DNA of 64,000 bases from Flavobacteria bacterium BAL38 (lineage in GTDB: Bacteria > Bacteroidota > Bacteroidia > Flavobacteriales > Flavobacteriaceae), in NCBI GenBank assembly GCA_000169355.1, contig AAXX01000002.1:310001-374000 (forward strand), written 5' to 3'. Below the pieces are notes generated by a model. That model searched no databases, was not told where the DNA came from, and saw only the letters and a list, made by a program, of their open reading frames with translations. Made by a program: the position numbers and the translations under genes. Shown here piece after piece: positions 1 to 8,185 of this stretch (position 1 is its first letter; every line of letters begins with the position of its first letter).

Positions 1-2
1 TG

Positions 3-506
3 TTAATTTCTATGGAGTCTTTAATTAATGAATTAGATGAAATTGCAATAATTCATTATAAAAGCATAAATGCTGTTTCTTTAGGAATTGTTCCGGCCAA
101 TCAAAAAACCTATACACCTGCAGAGCGAAAACTTGCAACTGCCGGAGATTTTAAATGGTATAGTCCTTTATTGATTCCGTTAGGAGGAATGAGTGTAGAT
201 GGGCTAATTAATGCGATTAGTGGAAGAACAAGTATGTTGAAAAAGGAATTAGTTGTAGAAAGAAAAGAAATTTTACAAGCAAAGACTTCTGATTATTTTG
301 AAAGAAGTTATTTTACTAAAACGCTAAAAATCCCTGATGATTATGTGGATGGTTTTTTGTTTTACATTGTTGAAAACGAAAGGTATGTAAGGGCTATGAA
401 AAATAAAAACAAAGCAATGGCAACTTTTATTTTATCTGAATTAGCGGTAGAATATACTAAGTTGAAAGAATTGAATGTATCAAAAACGAATAATAATGAA
501 GAATAA
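3..506 (+). CDS. Carboxypeptidase-regulatory-like family protein, 5' end outside window
   Basis: This is the C-terminal part of a secreted or surface protein. The frame is open to the window edge: codons before the first ATG (position 12) still read through, and the residues there continue smoothly into ELDEIAI, the typical end of a carboxypeptidase-regulatory-like beta-sandwich. So the ATG at 12 is probably internal. The remaining 160-odd residues align by eye with the second half of the next gene: an ISGRTSMLKKE-like segment against a KDRNPKKHSE-like one, then SDYFERSYFTKTLKIPDD against a FERFSHNFFVETLKIKHED-like segment. The two are therefore tandem paralogues. The function of this Flavobacteriia family is unknown to me. 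The gene overlaps the next one by 11 bp, which suggests an operon. Confidence 0.7.
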   Translation, partial: LISMESLINELDEIAIIHYKSINAVSLGIVPANQKTYTPAERKLATAGDFKWYSPLLIPLGGMSVDGLINAISGRTSMLKKELVVERKEILQAKTSDYFERSYFTKTLKIPDDYVDGFLFYIVENERYVRAMKNKNKAMATFILSELAVEYTKLKELNVSKTNNNEE

Positions 507-1329
507 TTTTACTTTTTTGATTATCGTATTGTTAACCCAAATTGGTTTTAGTCAACATATAGATAGAAAAGTTTTAAAGGGTAGAATAGTAGCCGATTCT
601 ATAGAAGTAGAAAATCTAACCGTATTTAATATTACATCAAACATTGGAGCTGTAACTAATCCCGATGGTAAATTTTCTATAAAAGCTAGAGCAACGGATA
701 CGTTATACATTCAAGGAATTTCATACGATTCAAAAAAATATGTTTTAACAAATAAGGATTTTTGGCTAGAGGAACTAGAAATTATCTTGCAAGTAAAGGT
801 TACCGAATTAGATGAAGTAGAAGTTACACCATATACCCTTACGGGAATAATTGAAGTAGACACAAAAAGGATTCAGGTTTACGGAGAAGCTTTTTATGGA
901 ATAGACGCCAAAATAGTAAAACATTATGAAGATGATGTGCGATCTGGAACTCCTATAAATACAGCCATGCCAAGTCATTTTGCGCCAAATGGGTCAAATT
1001 TTAATTTTCTAGCCATTGGTGCCGGATTAGTAAGTTTATTTGTAAAAGATAGAAATCCTAAAAAACATTCAGAGTTTGCCTTTGAAGAACGAAGACAAAA
1101 AGATATCCAATCTAAATCATTCTCAGACCACATTTTTGAGCGTTTTTCTCATAATTTTTTTGTAGAAACCTTAAAAATTAAACATGAAGATATTCCATTC
1201 TTTTTGCAATACGCTGAAATGCCAGTTAAAGATTTGTCTCTTTTTTTAAAACCCGAATATGAATTGCAACTTATTCAATATTTAACCGAAAAAGCAAAAA
1301 CATACAAATTAGAAAAACAAAAAGAATAA
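496..1329 (+). CDS. Carboxypeptidase-regulatory-like domain protein, secreted
   Basis: The protein has about 277 residues. I chose the ATG at 496, not the in-frame codon at 475, because it opens directly on a signal peptide (MKNNFTFLIIVLLTQIGFSQ). Residues about 25-110 form a carboxypeptidase-regulatory-like beta-sandwich (LKGRIVADSIEVENLTVFN, then GAVTNPDGKFSIKA). The remaining 170 residues have no domain I recognise but resemble the preceding gene. It is likely exported to the periplasm or outer membrane. It sits in a same-strand run with its paralogue upstream and DUF6702 and M1 peptidase genes downstream. No catalytic motif is visible, so a structural or surface role is only a guess. Confidence 0.7.
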   Translation: MKNNFTFLIIVLLTQIGFSQHIDRKVLKGRIVADSIEVENLTVFNITSNIGAVTNPDGKFSIKARATDTLYIQGISYDSKKYVLTNKDFWLEELEIILQVKVTELDEVEVTPYTLTGIIEVDTKRIQVYGEAFYGIDAKIVKHYEDDVRSGTPINTAMPSHFAPNGSNFNFLAIGAGLVSLFVKDRNPKKHSEFAFEERRQKDIQSKSFSDHIFERFSHNFFVETLKIKHEDIPFFLQYAEMPVKDLSLFLKPEYELQLIQYLTEKAKTYKLEKQKE

Positions 1330-1345
1330 TTACTATTTTTACCAA

Positions 1346-1852
1346 ATGAAGAAATATCTTTTACAAATTGCACTCCCTTTTTTATTAATTCTGCTTTTAA
1401 GTTCTTTTGCTGTTCATAAATTTTATGTTTCGGTTACCCAAATTGATTATGTAGCCAATAAAAAAAGAATCGAAATTACGCATAGAATTTTTATTGATGA
1501 TTTAGAAAAGGCTTTAGAATCGAAATACAATAAAAAAGTGTATTTAACTTCTTCTAAAGAATTGCCAGAAGCAGAAACGTTAATTAAAAATTATTTAAAA
1601 GAAAACATTAAAATTTCCATCAATAGAAAGCCTCAAAATATTGAATTTTTAGCCAGAGAAGTAGAAGGCGATGTGTTAATTTTTTACACTAAAATTGCTA
1701 TTTCAAAAAAAATAAATACCTTCGAAATCTTTAATTCATTATTAACAGATATTTATAAGGAGCAACAAAATATTGTGCATACCAATATAAATGGTAACAA
1801 AAAAAGCATTTTGTTGACTAATACAGAATTACAAGAAAAAATTGACTATTAA
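1346..1852 (+). CDS. DUF6702-like secreted protein
   Basis: The protein has 168 residues with an N-terminal signal or anchor segment (LLQIALPFLLILLLSSFAVH). The following FYVSVTQIDYVANKKRIEI and HRIFIDDLEKAL segments are typical of the small DUF6702 proteins that precede M1 peptidase genes in flavobacteria; I place it there from memory of the family. It lies 16 bp after the upstream CDS and 15 bp before the peptidase gene, so co-transcription is likely. The function of the family is not established; processing or export together with the peptidase is only a guess from context. Confidence 0.6.
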   Translation: MKKYLLQIALPFLLILLLSSFAVHKFYVSVTQIDYVANKKRIEITHRIFIDDLEKALESKYNKKVYLTSSKELPEAETLIKNYLKENIKISINRKPQNIEFLAREVEGDVLIFYTKIAISKKINTFEIFNSLLTDIYKEQQNIVHTNINGNKKSILLTNTELQEKIDY

Positions 1853-1867
1853 ACTGACCAAATTATT

Positions 1868-4147
1868 ATGAAAAATTCAATTGTATTGAGTTCATTTTTA
1901 TCTTTATTTATTTCTTTTGGAGCATTGGCTCAAGAAGTAAAAAAAGAAGAAAAAAAACGCGAACCTGGACATTATAACGAAAACAAATTTCGTCAAATGT
2001 ATGATGAAATGGCAACTCCAAACATGTTTAGAACAGCATCTGGAGCTCCGGGACCAGCTTATTATCAGCAAAAAGCAGATTACAAAATGAATCTGGAGTT
2101 AGATGATAAAAACAAAAAATTATACGGTTCAGAAACGATTACTTACTATAATAATTCGCCAGAAAATTTAGATTATTTATGGGTGCAATTAGAACAAAAT
2201 ATCGAAAGACCAGATTCTAAAACGCCATTAGTTGAAAATGAAGTTTTAAATAAAACTATTACGACGGATGGTTTTGCTAAAAAATTTATAGAAAATCCTT
2301 TCCCAGGAGGTTTTAATATTGATTATGTAAAAGACGCAAAAGGAAATGCAATGAAATACATTGTAAATCAAACTATGATGCGTATAGATTTAGATAAACC
2401 ATTAAAAAAAGGTGAAAAAATCTCTTTTTCAATTAAGTGGTGGTACAATATTGTAAATTATCAAGAGCAAGCAAACAATGGGCGTTCGGGTTATGAGCAA
2501 TTTAAAGATGGAAATCGCCTGTATGTAATGGCACAATTTTTCCCAAGAATGGCTGTTTATAATGATGTAGAAGGATGGCAAAATCAACAATTTTGGGGTA
2601 GAGGCGAATTTGCATTAGTATTTGGAGACTACGAAGTAAATATTACGGTTCCGGCTGACCACGTAATGGAAGGAACTGGAGTTTTACAAAATAGAAGTGA
2701 GGTTTTTACTTCAGAGCAAGTTAAAAGATGGGAATTAGCAGAAAAAACTTTTGATAAACCTGTAGTTATTGTAACTCAAGACGAAGCAATTGCAAAAGAA
2801 AGTAGTTTTTCTGAACAAAAGAAAACATGGAAATTTAAAGCACAAAATGTTCGTGATTTTGGATTTGCAACTTCAAGAAAATTTATAATTGATGCAATGG
2901 CAGTTAATTTGCCAACAAATAAGCCGCTGGCTATTTCTGTTTATCCTAAAGAAGCAAATCCGTTATGGGGAGATTTATCTACTAAAGCCGTTGCTCATAC
3001 TTTAAAAACCTATTCTCATCATACTTTTGATTATCCTTATCCTAAAGCTGTTTCGGTTTCGGCTGAAGACCAAGGAATGGAATATCCAATGATTTGTTGG
3101 AATTATGGTCGTCCTGATGAAACAGGATTTGTAAGCGATAGAATTAAATATGGCATGTTAGGTGTTATTATTCACGAAGTAGGTCACAATTTCTTTCCAA
3201 TGATTGTTAATTCTGATGAAAGACAATGGACTTGGATGGATGAAGGATTAAATACTTTTTTAGAATATTTAACAGAAACTACTTTTGATCCTAATTTTCC
3301 TGCTACAAGAGGACCAGCAAAAAATATTGTACCTTACATGAAAGGAAACCAACAGTATTTAGAGCCAATTATGTCTAATTCTGAAAATATTTACAATTTT
3401 GGAGCTAACGCTTACGGAAAACCGGCAACCGGATTAAATATTTTAAGAGAAACTATTATGGGGCATGAGTTATTTGACCATGCATTTAAAACGTATGCAA
3501 ATCGTTGGAAGTTTAAACACCCAACTCCAGAAGATTTCTTTAGAACAATGGAAGATGCTTCTGCTGTTGATTTAGATTGGTTTTGGAGAGGTTGGTTTTA
3601 TTCTACAGATTATACAGATATAGGAATTAAAGACGTAAAACAATACTATGTAATTGAGCAAGATCCTTCAGAAGCCAAAGCGCAATTTAATAGAAGAGGA
3701 AGAAAAATAGGAGATGCAAATCAACCAATGTTAAAAATGGTGTTAGAAGCTTCAACTGATTTTAAACCAGAATTAGCAAAAGGTTTTGATTATTCTAAAG
3801 TTCAAGCTTTAAATGACTACTTAACTAAAAACTATTCAGCAGCCGAAATTAACGCATTAAAAACACCAAGTTTTTTCTATGAAGTTGAATTTGATAAGCC
3901 TGGAGGTTTAATAATGCCAATTATTGTAGAACTTCAGTTTGAAGATGGAACTACTGAAACACAAACTTTTCCTGCTCAAATTTGGAGAAGAAACAATGAG
4001 ACTGCAAAACGAGTTTTCGCTACTGAAAAGAAAGTGGTAAAAATTCAATTAGATCCTAAATTAGAAACAGCCGATATAGATGTTACAAATAACTATTGGC
4101 CAAAAGAAGAAACAGAATCTAAATTTGATACTTTAGAGAAAAAATAA
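1868..4147 (+). CDS. M1 family metallopeptidase, secreted
   Basis: A zinc aminopeptidase of the gluzincin (M1) family, 759 residues. A signal peptide (FLSLFISFGALAQ) is followed by an M1 beta-domain. The catalytic site is HEVGHN at about residue 436, with the third zinc ligand Glu in DEGLNTFLEY about 20 residues on. The GMEYPM stretch just before it corresponds to the GxMEN substrate-binding motif, in a variant form. The protein is expected in the periplasm or secreted, digesting peptides. It is the last gene of the run from position 1 and is followed by a strong terminator. Confidence 0.92.
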   Translation: MKNSIVLSSFLSLFISFGALAQEVKKEEKKREPGHYNENKFRQMYDEMATPNMFRTASGAPGPAYYQQKADYKMNLELDDKNKKLYGSETITYYNNSPENLDYLWVQLEQNIERPDSKTPLVENEVLNKTITTDGFAKKFIENPFPGGFNIDYVKDAKGNAMKYIVNQTMMRIDLDKPLKKGEKISFSIKWWYNIVNYQEQANNGRSGYEQFKDGNRLYVMAQFFPRMAVYNDVEGWQNQQFWGRGEFALVFGDYEVNITVPADHVMEGTGVLQNRSEVFTSEQVKRWELAEKTFDKPVVIVTQDEAIAKESSFSEQKKTWKFKAQNVRDFGFATSRKFIIDAMAVNLPTNKPLAISVYPKEANPLWGDLSTKAVAHTLKTYSHHTFDYPYPKAVSVSAEDQGMEYPMICWNYGRPDETGFVSDRIKYGMLGVIIHEVGHNFFPMIVNSDERQWTWMDEGLNTFLEYLTETTFDPNFPATRGPAKNIVPYMKGNQQYLEPIMSNSENIYNFGANAYGKPATGLNILRETIMGHELFDHAFKTYANRWKFKHPTPEDFFRTMEDASAVDLDWFWRGWFYSTDYTDIGIKDVKQYYVIEQDPSEAKAQFNRRGRKIGDANQPMLKMVLEASTDFKPELAKGFDYSKVQALNDYLTKNYSAAEINALKTPSFFYEVEFDKPGGLIMPIIVELQFEDGTTETQTFPAQIWRRNNETAKRVFATEKKVVKIQLDPKLETADIDVTNNYWPKEETESKFDTLEKK

Positions 4148-4152
4148 GAATT

Positions 4153-4182
4153 AAGACTATCTTCGGATAGTCTTTTTTTTTG
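4153..4182 (+). terminator. Rho-independent terminator after the M1 peptidase gene
   Basis: A 9-bp stem (AAGACTATC/GATAGTCTT) closes a UUCG tetraloop and is followed by a run of Ts. It separates the peptidase operon from tatA. Confidence 0.9.
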
Positions 4183-4214
4183 ATTACTTTAAGATAAATC
4201 GCAATAAAACTTTG

Positions 4215-4222
4215 TAACTTTG
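4215..4222 (+). promoter_or_regulatory. Bacteroidetes -7 promoter element upstream of tatA
   Basis: TAACTTTG matches the TAnnTTTG consensus of the Bacteroidetes primary sigma factor and lies 27 bp before the tatA start. No clear -33 TTG is seen at the usual 19-bp spacing. A nearly identical block (TTTGTAACTTTG) occurs before dnaG. Confidence 0.6.
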
Positions 4223-4248
4223 CGAAGTTAATTTTTCAAAATCGAACT

Positions 4249-4581
4249 ATGTTTGGAATAGGCGGAGGTGAATTGTTTTTCATCATTTTAGTTGTTTTAA
4301 TGTTATTTGGATCAGATAAAATTCCAGATATTGCCCGTGCTTTAGGAAAAGGTATGGCGCAATTAAAAAACGCTACAAATGAAATAAAAAGTGAAATTCA
4401 AAATGGCGCTAAAGACAGCGGTTTAGATATGAATACTTTAACGGGTGGAATTTCAGATGAAATTAATAAAGCGAAAGATGGAATTAATAATATGATTAAT
4501 CCGTTAGAGCAAATTCAAAACCCAATTGAAAAAGTAAAAGAAGATATTGAAAATATAACCGGACCCATTAAAAGGCAATAA
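4249..4581 (+). CDS. tatA: Twin-arginine translocase TatA/TatE-type subunit
   Basis: The protein has 110 residues and would be the pore-forming subunit of the Tat export system in the inner membrane. It has one N-terminal membrane helix (GELFFIILVVLMLFG), the hinge SDKIPDIARALGKG typical of TatA/B, an amphipathic helix, and a charged Gln/Asn/Lys-rich tail. The Pro in the hinge and the short length favour TatA over TatB, although the two are hard to separate in Bacteroidetes. tatC is not in the window. The PAP2 phosphatase gene follows after 5 bp. Confidence 0.85.
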   Translation: MFGIGGGELFFIILVVLMLFGSDKIPDIARALGKGMAQLKNATNEIKSEIQNGAKDSGLDMNTLTGGISDEINKAKDGINNMINPLEQIQNPIEKVKEDIENITGPIKRQ

Positions 4582-4586
4582 TTATT

Positions 4587-5150
4587 TTGGAAAAAGTAAT
4601 ACAACTAGATAAAGAATTATTTGTTTTTTTAAATGGATTAGGTTCAACTCCATTTGATGGTTTTTGGCAAATTATAACCAAGCAAATCTATTGGATTCCT
4701 TTTTTTATTGCTGTTTTCTATTTACTTCAAAAAAAAATAGGTTGGAAAAATCTCGGAATTATCATCTTGTTTTTGGCGGTTTTAATTACGTTTACGGATC
4801 AAATTACTAATTTGTTTAAAAATGGTTTTCAACGATTAAGACCTTGTAATGATATTGATGTAAACCAAATAGCACGAATTGTTGAACATCGAAATTCTTT
4901 TAGTTTTTTTTCTGGTCATGCGGCAAACTCAATGGCATCAACCATGTTTGTTTTCTTACTTATTAGAAAATTTTACAAACACACTTACTTGTTATTTTTA
5001 TTTCCATTCATTTTTGCTTTTAGTAGAATTTACCTCGGATTGCATTTTCCAGGCGATATTTTAACGGGTTATTTGTTTGGAGCTACTTTCGGAATTTTAT
5101 TTTATAGAATTTATATTTCTTTACTTCCAAAATTTTCTTCAATAAATTAA
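4587..5150 (+). CDS. PAP2-family membrane phosphatase
   Basis: A type 2 phosphatidic acid phosphatase, 187 residues, starting at TTG 5 bp after tatA; the residues after this start (LDKELFVFLNGLG) are the usual N-terminus of this family in flavobacteria. The three signature motifs are present: KNGFQRLRP (about 78-86), FSGHAANS (about 108-115) and SRIYLGLHFPGD (about 148-159), giving the catalytic His pair and Asp. Several membrane helices separate them. Possible substrates are undecaprenyl diphosphate or phosphatidate; the sequence does not decide. The 3' end overlaps the convergent lipoprotein gene by 4 bp. Confidence 0.88.
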   Translation: MEKVIQLDKELFVFLNGLGSTPFDGFWQIITKQIYWIPFFIAVFYLLQKKIGWKNLGIIILFLAVLITFTDQITNLFKNGFQRLRPCNDIDVNQIARIVEHRNSFSFFSGHAANSMASTMFVFLLIRKFYKHTYLLFLFPFIFAFSRIYLGLHFPGDILTGYLFGATFGILFYRIYISLLPKFSSIN

Positions 5151-5737
5151 GTCCATATTGAGACAATGGTGGATTTCCATTTTTGATTTTTTTTCTTCAA
5201 TATTATTAAACGACCACCTCCTAAAAAAGAATTTATTTCAATCAATACTGTTTTTTTATCTACAGAAAATAAGGGAAGACTAAACTCATTATAGTAGTAT
5301 TTTCCAAATTTTTTCTCAAAATTTATTATAAATTCATCTCTCATTTGTGGAGAATTATTATCAATTAAGTTATCTAAAGTATCTTTTGAGATAATTGTCT
5401 TTCTAATTATTTTACTTTGCTCTAGTTTGAAATTTTTACTTTTTTTTAATTGATTTTCCATGAAATTAAAATCAGAATTAGTAAAATATTTCTTTAATTT
5501 CTTTTTTGAATTTTGGTTGGTTGTTATAAAAAAAGGTTCAGTAGTTTTGTCGACAATATACTTACCTTGAAAGTTCTCTAAACTATCACTTTTCTTCATA
5601 TCAATTAGGATGAAATTTATAACCTCATAAATTTCACTTTCTGTAATTTCATTGTTTTGATTTTTTACAATTCTAGTAGACTCAAAATCTTGACATGAAA
5701 TTATAAGAAAAACCAAAAATGTGATTAAAATTTTCAT
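5147..5737 (-). CDS. Hypothetical lipoprotein
   Basis: A 196-residue protein of unknown function. The N-terminus is a lipoprotein signal with lipobox LIISC, so Cys15 would be acylated and the protein membrane-anchored. The mature part is Lys/Asn-rich with no recognisable domain. It follows the O-methyltransferase gene on the same strand after 20 bp and may be the end of that operon. Confidence 0.65.
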   Translation of the reverse strand: MKILITFLVFLIISCQDFESTRIVKNQNNEITESEIYEVINFILIDMKKSDSLENFQGKYIVDKTTEPFFITTNQNSKKKLKKYFTNSDFNFMENQLKKSKNFKLEQSKIIRKTIISKDTLDNLIDNNSPQMRDEFIINFEKKFGKYYYNEFSLPLFSVDKKTVLIEINSFLGGGRLIILKKKNQKWKSTIVSIWT

Positions 5738-5757
5738 AAATAGTATTTTAAATAAAA

Positions 5758-6399
5758 TTACAAAACCCGACTAACCGTTAAACCATCACGTATTGGTAAC
5801 AAAACCGTTTCTACTCTAGGGTCAGTATTTAATAGTTGATTGTATTCTAATAAAACAGGAGTGCTTTTATCGTTTACCTTAACTTCTTCTAATACTTTTC
5901 CACTCCATAGAACATTGTCAGATAAAATAATGCCGCCTTTATTCATCATCGGAATTATTAAATGAAAATAATTTACATAGTTTTCTTTATCAGCATCAAT
6001 AAAAACCAAATCAAATTTTTTATTTAAAGTCGGAATAATAGCAACAGCATCACCTAAATGTTGAAAAATTTGATCTTTCCATGGCGAAGCATCAAAATAT
6101 TTTCTTTGAAAATCAACCAATTCTTCATCAATATCAATCGTGTCTAAAGTGCCATTTTCTACTAATCCTTCCGCTAAACATAATGCAGCATAACCCGTAT
6201 AGGTTCCAATTTCCAATATATGTTTAGGGCGAATAATTTTAGAAAGCATACTTAAAACTCTCCCTTGAAAATGACCACTCAACATTCGTGGTTGCATTAT
6301 TTTTTGGTAGGTTTCTTTGTTTAATTTTGCTAATAATTCAGGTTCGGCTTGCGAATGATTAGCAACATAATCTTCTAAATCTTCTGATATGAAATGCAT
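5758..6399 (-). CDS. O-methyltransferase, SAM-dependent class I
   Basis: A 213-residue methyltransferase of the caffeoyl-CoA/catechol O-methyltransferase-like family (methyltransferase family 3). The SAM-binding motif I is ILEIGTYTGYAALCLAE (about 60-76). Motif DLVFIDADKENYVNYF (about 130-145) carries the metal-binding Asp, with a second in LSDNVLW. The acceptor is unknown. The gene begins 1 bp after the toxin stop codon, so it is transcribed behind the toxin-antitoxin pair. Confidence 0.88.
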   Translation of the reverse strand: MHFISEDLEDYVANHSQAEPELLAKLNKETYQKIMQPRMLSGHFQGRVLSMLSKIIRPKHILEIGTYTGYAALCLAEGLVENGTLDTIDIDEELVDFQRKYFDASPWKDQIFQHLGDAVAIIPTLNKKFDLVFIDADKENYVNYFHLIIPMMNKGGIILSDNVLWSGKVLEEVKVNDKSTPVLLEYNQLLNTDPRVETVLLPIRDGLTVSRVL

Positions 6400-6400
6400 T

Positions 6401-6688
6401 TTATAAACTTTTTATTGGATTTTGAAATGTGTTAAAAACTCTAATTACGAATATTTCAGAATCTTTAATATGATAGAGAATTTTATAATTTCTAACAATA
6501 ATTCTTCTACAATCATTTCGGAATTCGTCAATTTGAAATTGTTCTGTAAATGTAATCGAACTTGGTGCTCGATAAATTTCCTCAATTATTTTGTTAGCAG
6601 TTTCAATTGAAATTTTATTGGAAAGATAATTATGGATGTTTGAAATATCTTCAAAAGATTTTGAAGTCCAAATAATAGAAAACAACAT
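6401..6688 (-). CDS. Type II toxin, ParE/RelE superfamily
   Basis: A 95-residue protein with the compact ParE/RelE fold pattern: an N-terminal beta strand (SIIWTSKSFEDISNI), two helices (KISIETANKIIEEIYR) and a C-terminal sheet (CRRIIVRNYKILYHIKDSEIFVIRVF). RelE-like mRNA cleavage versus ParE-like gyrase poisoning cannot be told apart here. Its start codon directly abuts the antitoxin stop codon, the usual antitoxin-first order. Confidence 0.85.
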   Translation of the reverse strand: MLFSIIWTSKSFEDISNIHNYLSNKISIETANKIIEEIYRAPSSITFTEQFQIDEFRNDCRRIIVRNYKILYHIKDSEIFVIRVFNTFQNPIKSL

Positions 6689-6940
6689 TTATTGTTTTTT
6701 TAATTGTTCAATTTTAAACGCCATTTCATAGTTTGTTAATGTTTTACCTTTTTTAATGTCGTCAAAACCTTCTTCAACTTTTAACTGATATTCTTCTAAA
6801 TTTAAAGCATATCCTTTCGAATCAAAAGCAACAGTTTCTTTTGAATATTCATTTAAAACTGAATTTACAATACGAAGTACACGTTCGTCAGCATTTTCAA
6901 GCTTTAATTTGATTATTTCTTTTAATTCAGGAATTCCCAT
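6689..6940 (-). CDS. Type II antitoxin partner of the ParE/RelE toxin
   Basis: An 83-residue protein. The frame stays open to 7072, but that extension runs across the rlmN promoter and start and encodes a Cys/Phe-rich segment, so I take ATG 6940 (MGIPELKEIIKLKLENADER). The protein is mostly helical and charged (LRIVNSVLNEYSKE, then LEEYQLKVEEGFDDIKKGK), like the antitoxins paired with flavobacterial ParE-like toxins. It would bind and neutralise the toxin and probably repress its own promoter. It is divergent from rlmN with under 100 bp between the starts. Confidence 0.75.
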   Translation of the reverse strand: MGIPELKEIIKLKLENADERVLRIVNSVLNEYSKETVAFDSKGYALNLEEYQLKVEEGFDDIKKGKTLTNYEMAFKIEQLKKQ

Positions 6941-7015
6941 AAAATTCTTTTTAACAAAAATACAAAAAGAATCCATCCAATTTTCTAAATTCTGAATTCT
7001 AATTTCTAAATTCAT

Positions 7016-7023
7016 TACTTTTG
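7016..7023 (+). promoter_or_regulatory. -7 element almost touching the rlmN start codon
   Basis: TACTTTTG is a full match to TAnnTTTG, ending only 4 bp before the rlmN ATG. Transcription would start at or next to the A of the ATG, implying a leaderless or nearly leaderless mRNA. No TTG is present at the ideal -33 spacing. Confidence 0.55.
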
Positions 7024-7027
7024 CACC

Positions 7028-8068
7028 ATGCAAATCGAGAAAAAAGACATACGAGCACTTACAAAAGAACAATTACGAACTTTTTTCGTTTCTAATGGAG
7101 ATAAGGCTTTTCGCGGCAACCAAGTTTACGAATGGTTATGGAGTAAACGCGCTCATACTTTTGAAGATATGACAAATGTTTCAAAAGAAACTCGTGCTAT
7201 GCTTCAAGCTAATTTTGTTATTAATCACATAAAAGTAGATACTTTACAACGTAGCGAAGATGGAACCGTTAAAAATGCTGTTCGTTTGCATGATGATTTA
7301 ATTGTAGAATCGGTTTTAATTCCAACAGAAACTCGAACTACCGCTTGTGTTTCTTCTCAAGTAGGTTGTAGTTTAGATTGTAATTTTTGTGCAACAGCGC
7401 GTTTAAAACGCATGCGTAACTTGGAACCAGGAGAAATCTATGACCAAGTAGCTGCAATTGATAACGAAAGTCGTTTGTATTACGATCGTCCTTTGTCAAA
7501 TATCGTTTTCATGGGAATGGGTGAGCCATTAATGAATTACCCTAATGTTATGAAGGCAATAGACATGATAACTTCTTCTGAAGGTTTAGGAATGTCTCCA
7601 AAGCGAATTACAGTTTCTACTTCTGGTGTTTCTAAAATGATTAAAAAGATGGCCGATGATGAGGTTAAATTCAAATTAGCGGTTTCTTTACATTCTGCAA
7701 TTGAAGAAATTAGAAACGAAATTATGCCATTTACTAAAAGTTTTCCTTTAACAGAATTAAGAGAAGCTTTAGAATATTGGTACAGAAAAACCAAAAGTAA
7801 AGTGACTTATGAATACGTAGTTTGGAAAGGAATCAACGACGATAAAAAGTCTATTGATGCTTTGGTGAAATTCTGCAAATATGTTCCTTGTAAAGTTAAT
7901 CTTATCGAATACAATCCTATTGACGACGGCATGTTTCAACAAGCCTCTGAAGATGCTACAAATGCATATATTACAGCTTTAGCAAAAAGTAATATAGTAG
8001 CAAAAGTGAGAAGAAGTCGCGGAAAGGACATTGATGCAGCTTGCGGACAATTAGCGAATAAGTCATAA
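7028..8068 (+). CDS. rlmN: 23S rRNA (adenine-2503-C2) / tRNA adenine-37 methyltransferase
   Basis: A radical-SAM methyltransferase of 346 residues, the usual length. It methylates A2503 of 23S rRNA and also A37 of some tRNAs. The [4Fe-4S]-binding CxxxCxxC motif is CSLDCNFC (about 116-123). GMGEPLMNY is the SAM-contacting GEP motif, and the C-terminal RRSRGKDIDAACGQL carries the Cys that forms the methyl-cysteine/thioether cycle. The start MQIEKKDIRALTKEQL matches what I recall of homologues and supports the ATG next to the promoter. Confidence 0.95.
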   Translation: MQIEKKDIRALTKEQLRTFFVSNGDKAFRGNQVYEWLWSKRAHTFEDMTNVSKETRAMLQANFVINHIKVDTLQRSEDGTVKNAVRLHDDLIVESVLIPTETRTTACVSSQVGCSLDCNFCATARLKRMRNLEPGEIYDQVAAIDNESRLYYDRPLSNIVFMGMGEPLMNYPNVMKAIDMITSSEGLGMSPKRITVSTSGVSKMIKKMADDEVKFKLAVSLHSAIEEIRNEIMPFTKSFPLTELREALEYWYRKTKSKVTYEYVVWKGINDDKKSIDALVKFCKYVPCKVNLIEYNPIDDGMFQQASEDATNAYITALAKSNIVAKVRRSRGKDIDAACGQLANKS

Positions 8069-8078
8069 TCTAAAATTT

Positions 8079-8117
8079 GTCATTCCGTCCCGAAGTTTCG
8101 GGATTGTTTCGGAATCT
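8079..8117 (+). repeat. Nested inverted repeat of the GTCATTCCG...CGGAATCT type
   Basis: GTCATTCCG at 8079-8087 pairs with CGGAAT at 8110-8115. Inside it TCCCGAA (8088-8094) pairs with TTCGGGA (8097-8103). Related copies lie at 21404-21512 and 57724-57757. It lies directly after rlmN and may act as its transcription end. Confidence 0.6.
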
Positions 8118-8147
8118 TTAGTATTATTTTTTCAGAATCTTTAATTT

Positions 8148-8177
8148 TTGCCTTTAGCAATTGTTTTCGTACTTTTG
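8148..8177 (+). promoter_or_regulatory. Consensus promoter of the polyprenyl synthase gene
   Basis: TTG (8148-8150), exactly 19 bp, then TACTTTTG (8170-8177): a complete match to the Bacteroidetes TTG-N19-TAnnTTTG promoter. The start codon is 9 bp after the -7 element, so the 5' leader would be very short. Confidence 0.8.
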
Positions 8178-8185
8178 GTGTCTCA

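Noticed and set aside
12..506. First ORF as a complete gene starting at ATG 12
   Set aside because: The frame is open to the window edge and the residues before ATG 12 fit the end of a carboxypeptidase-regulatory-like domain; the paralogue next to it is much longer.
6941..7072. Antitoxin extended to 7072
   Set aside because: It would run over the rlmN start and promoter; the Cys/Phe-rich extension does not look like an antitoxin.
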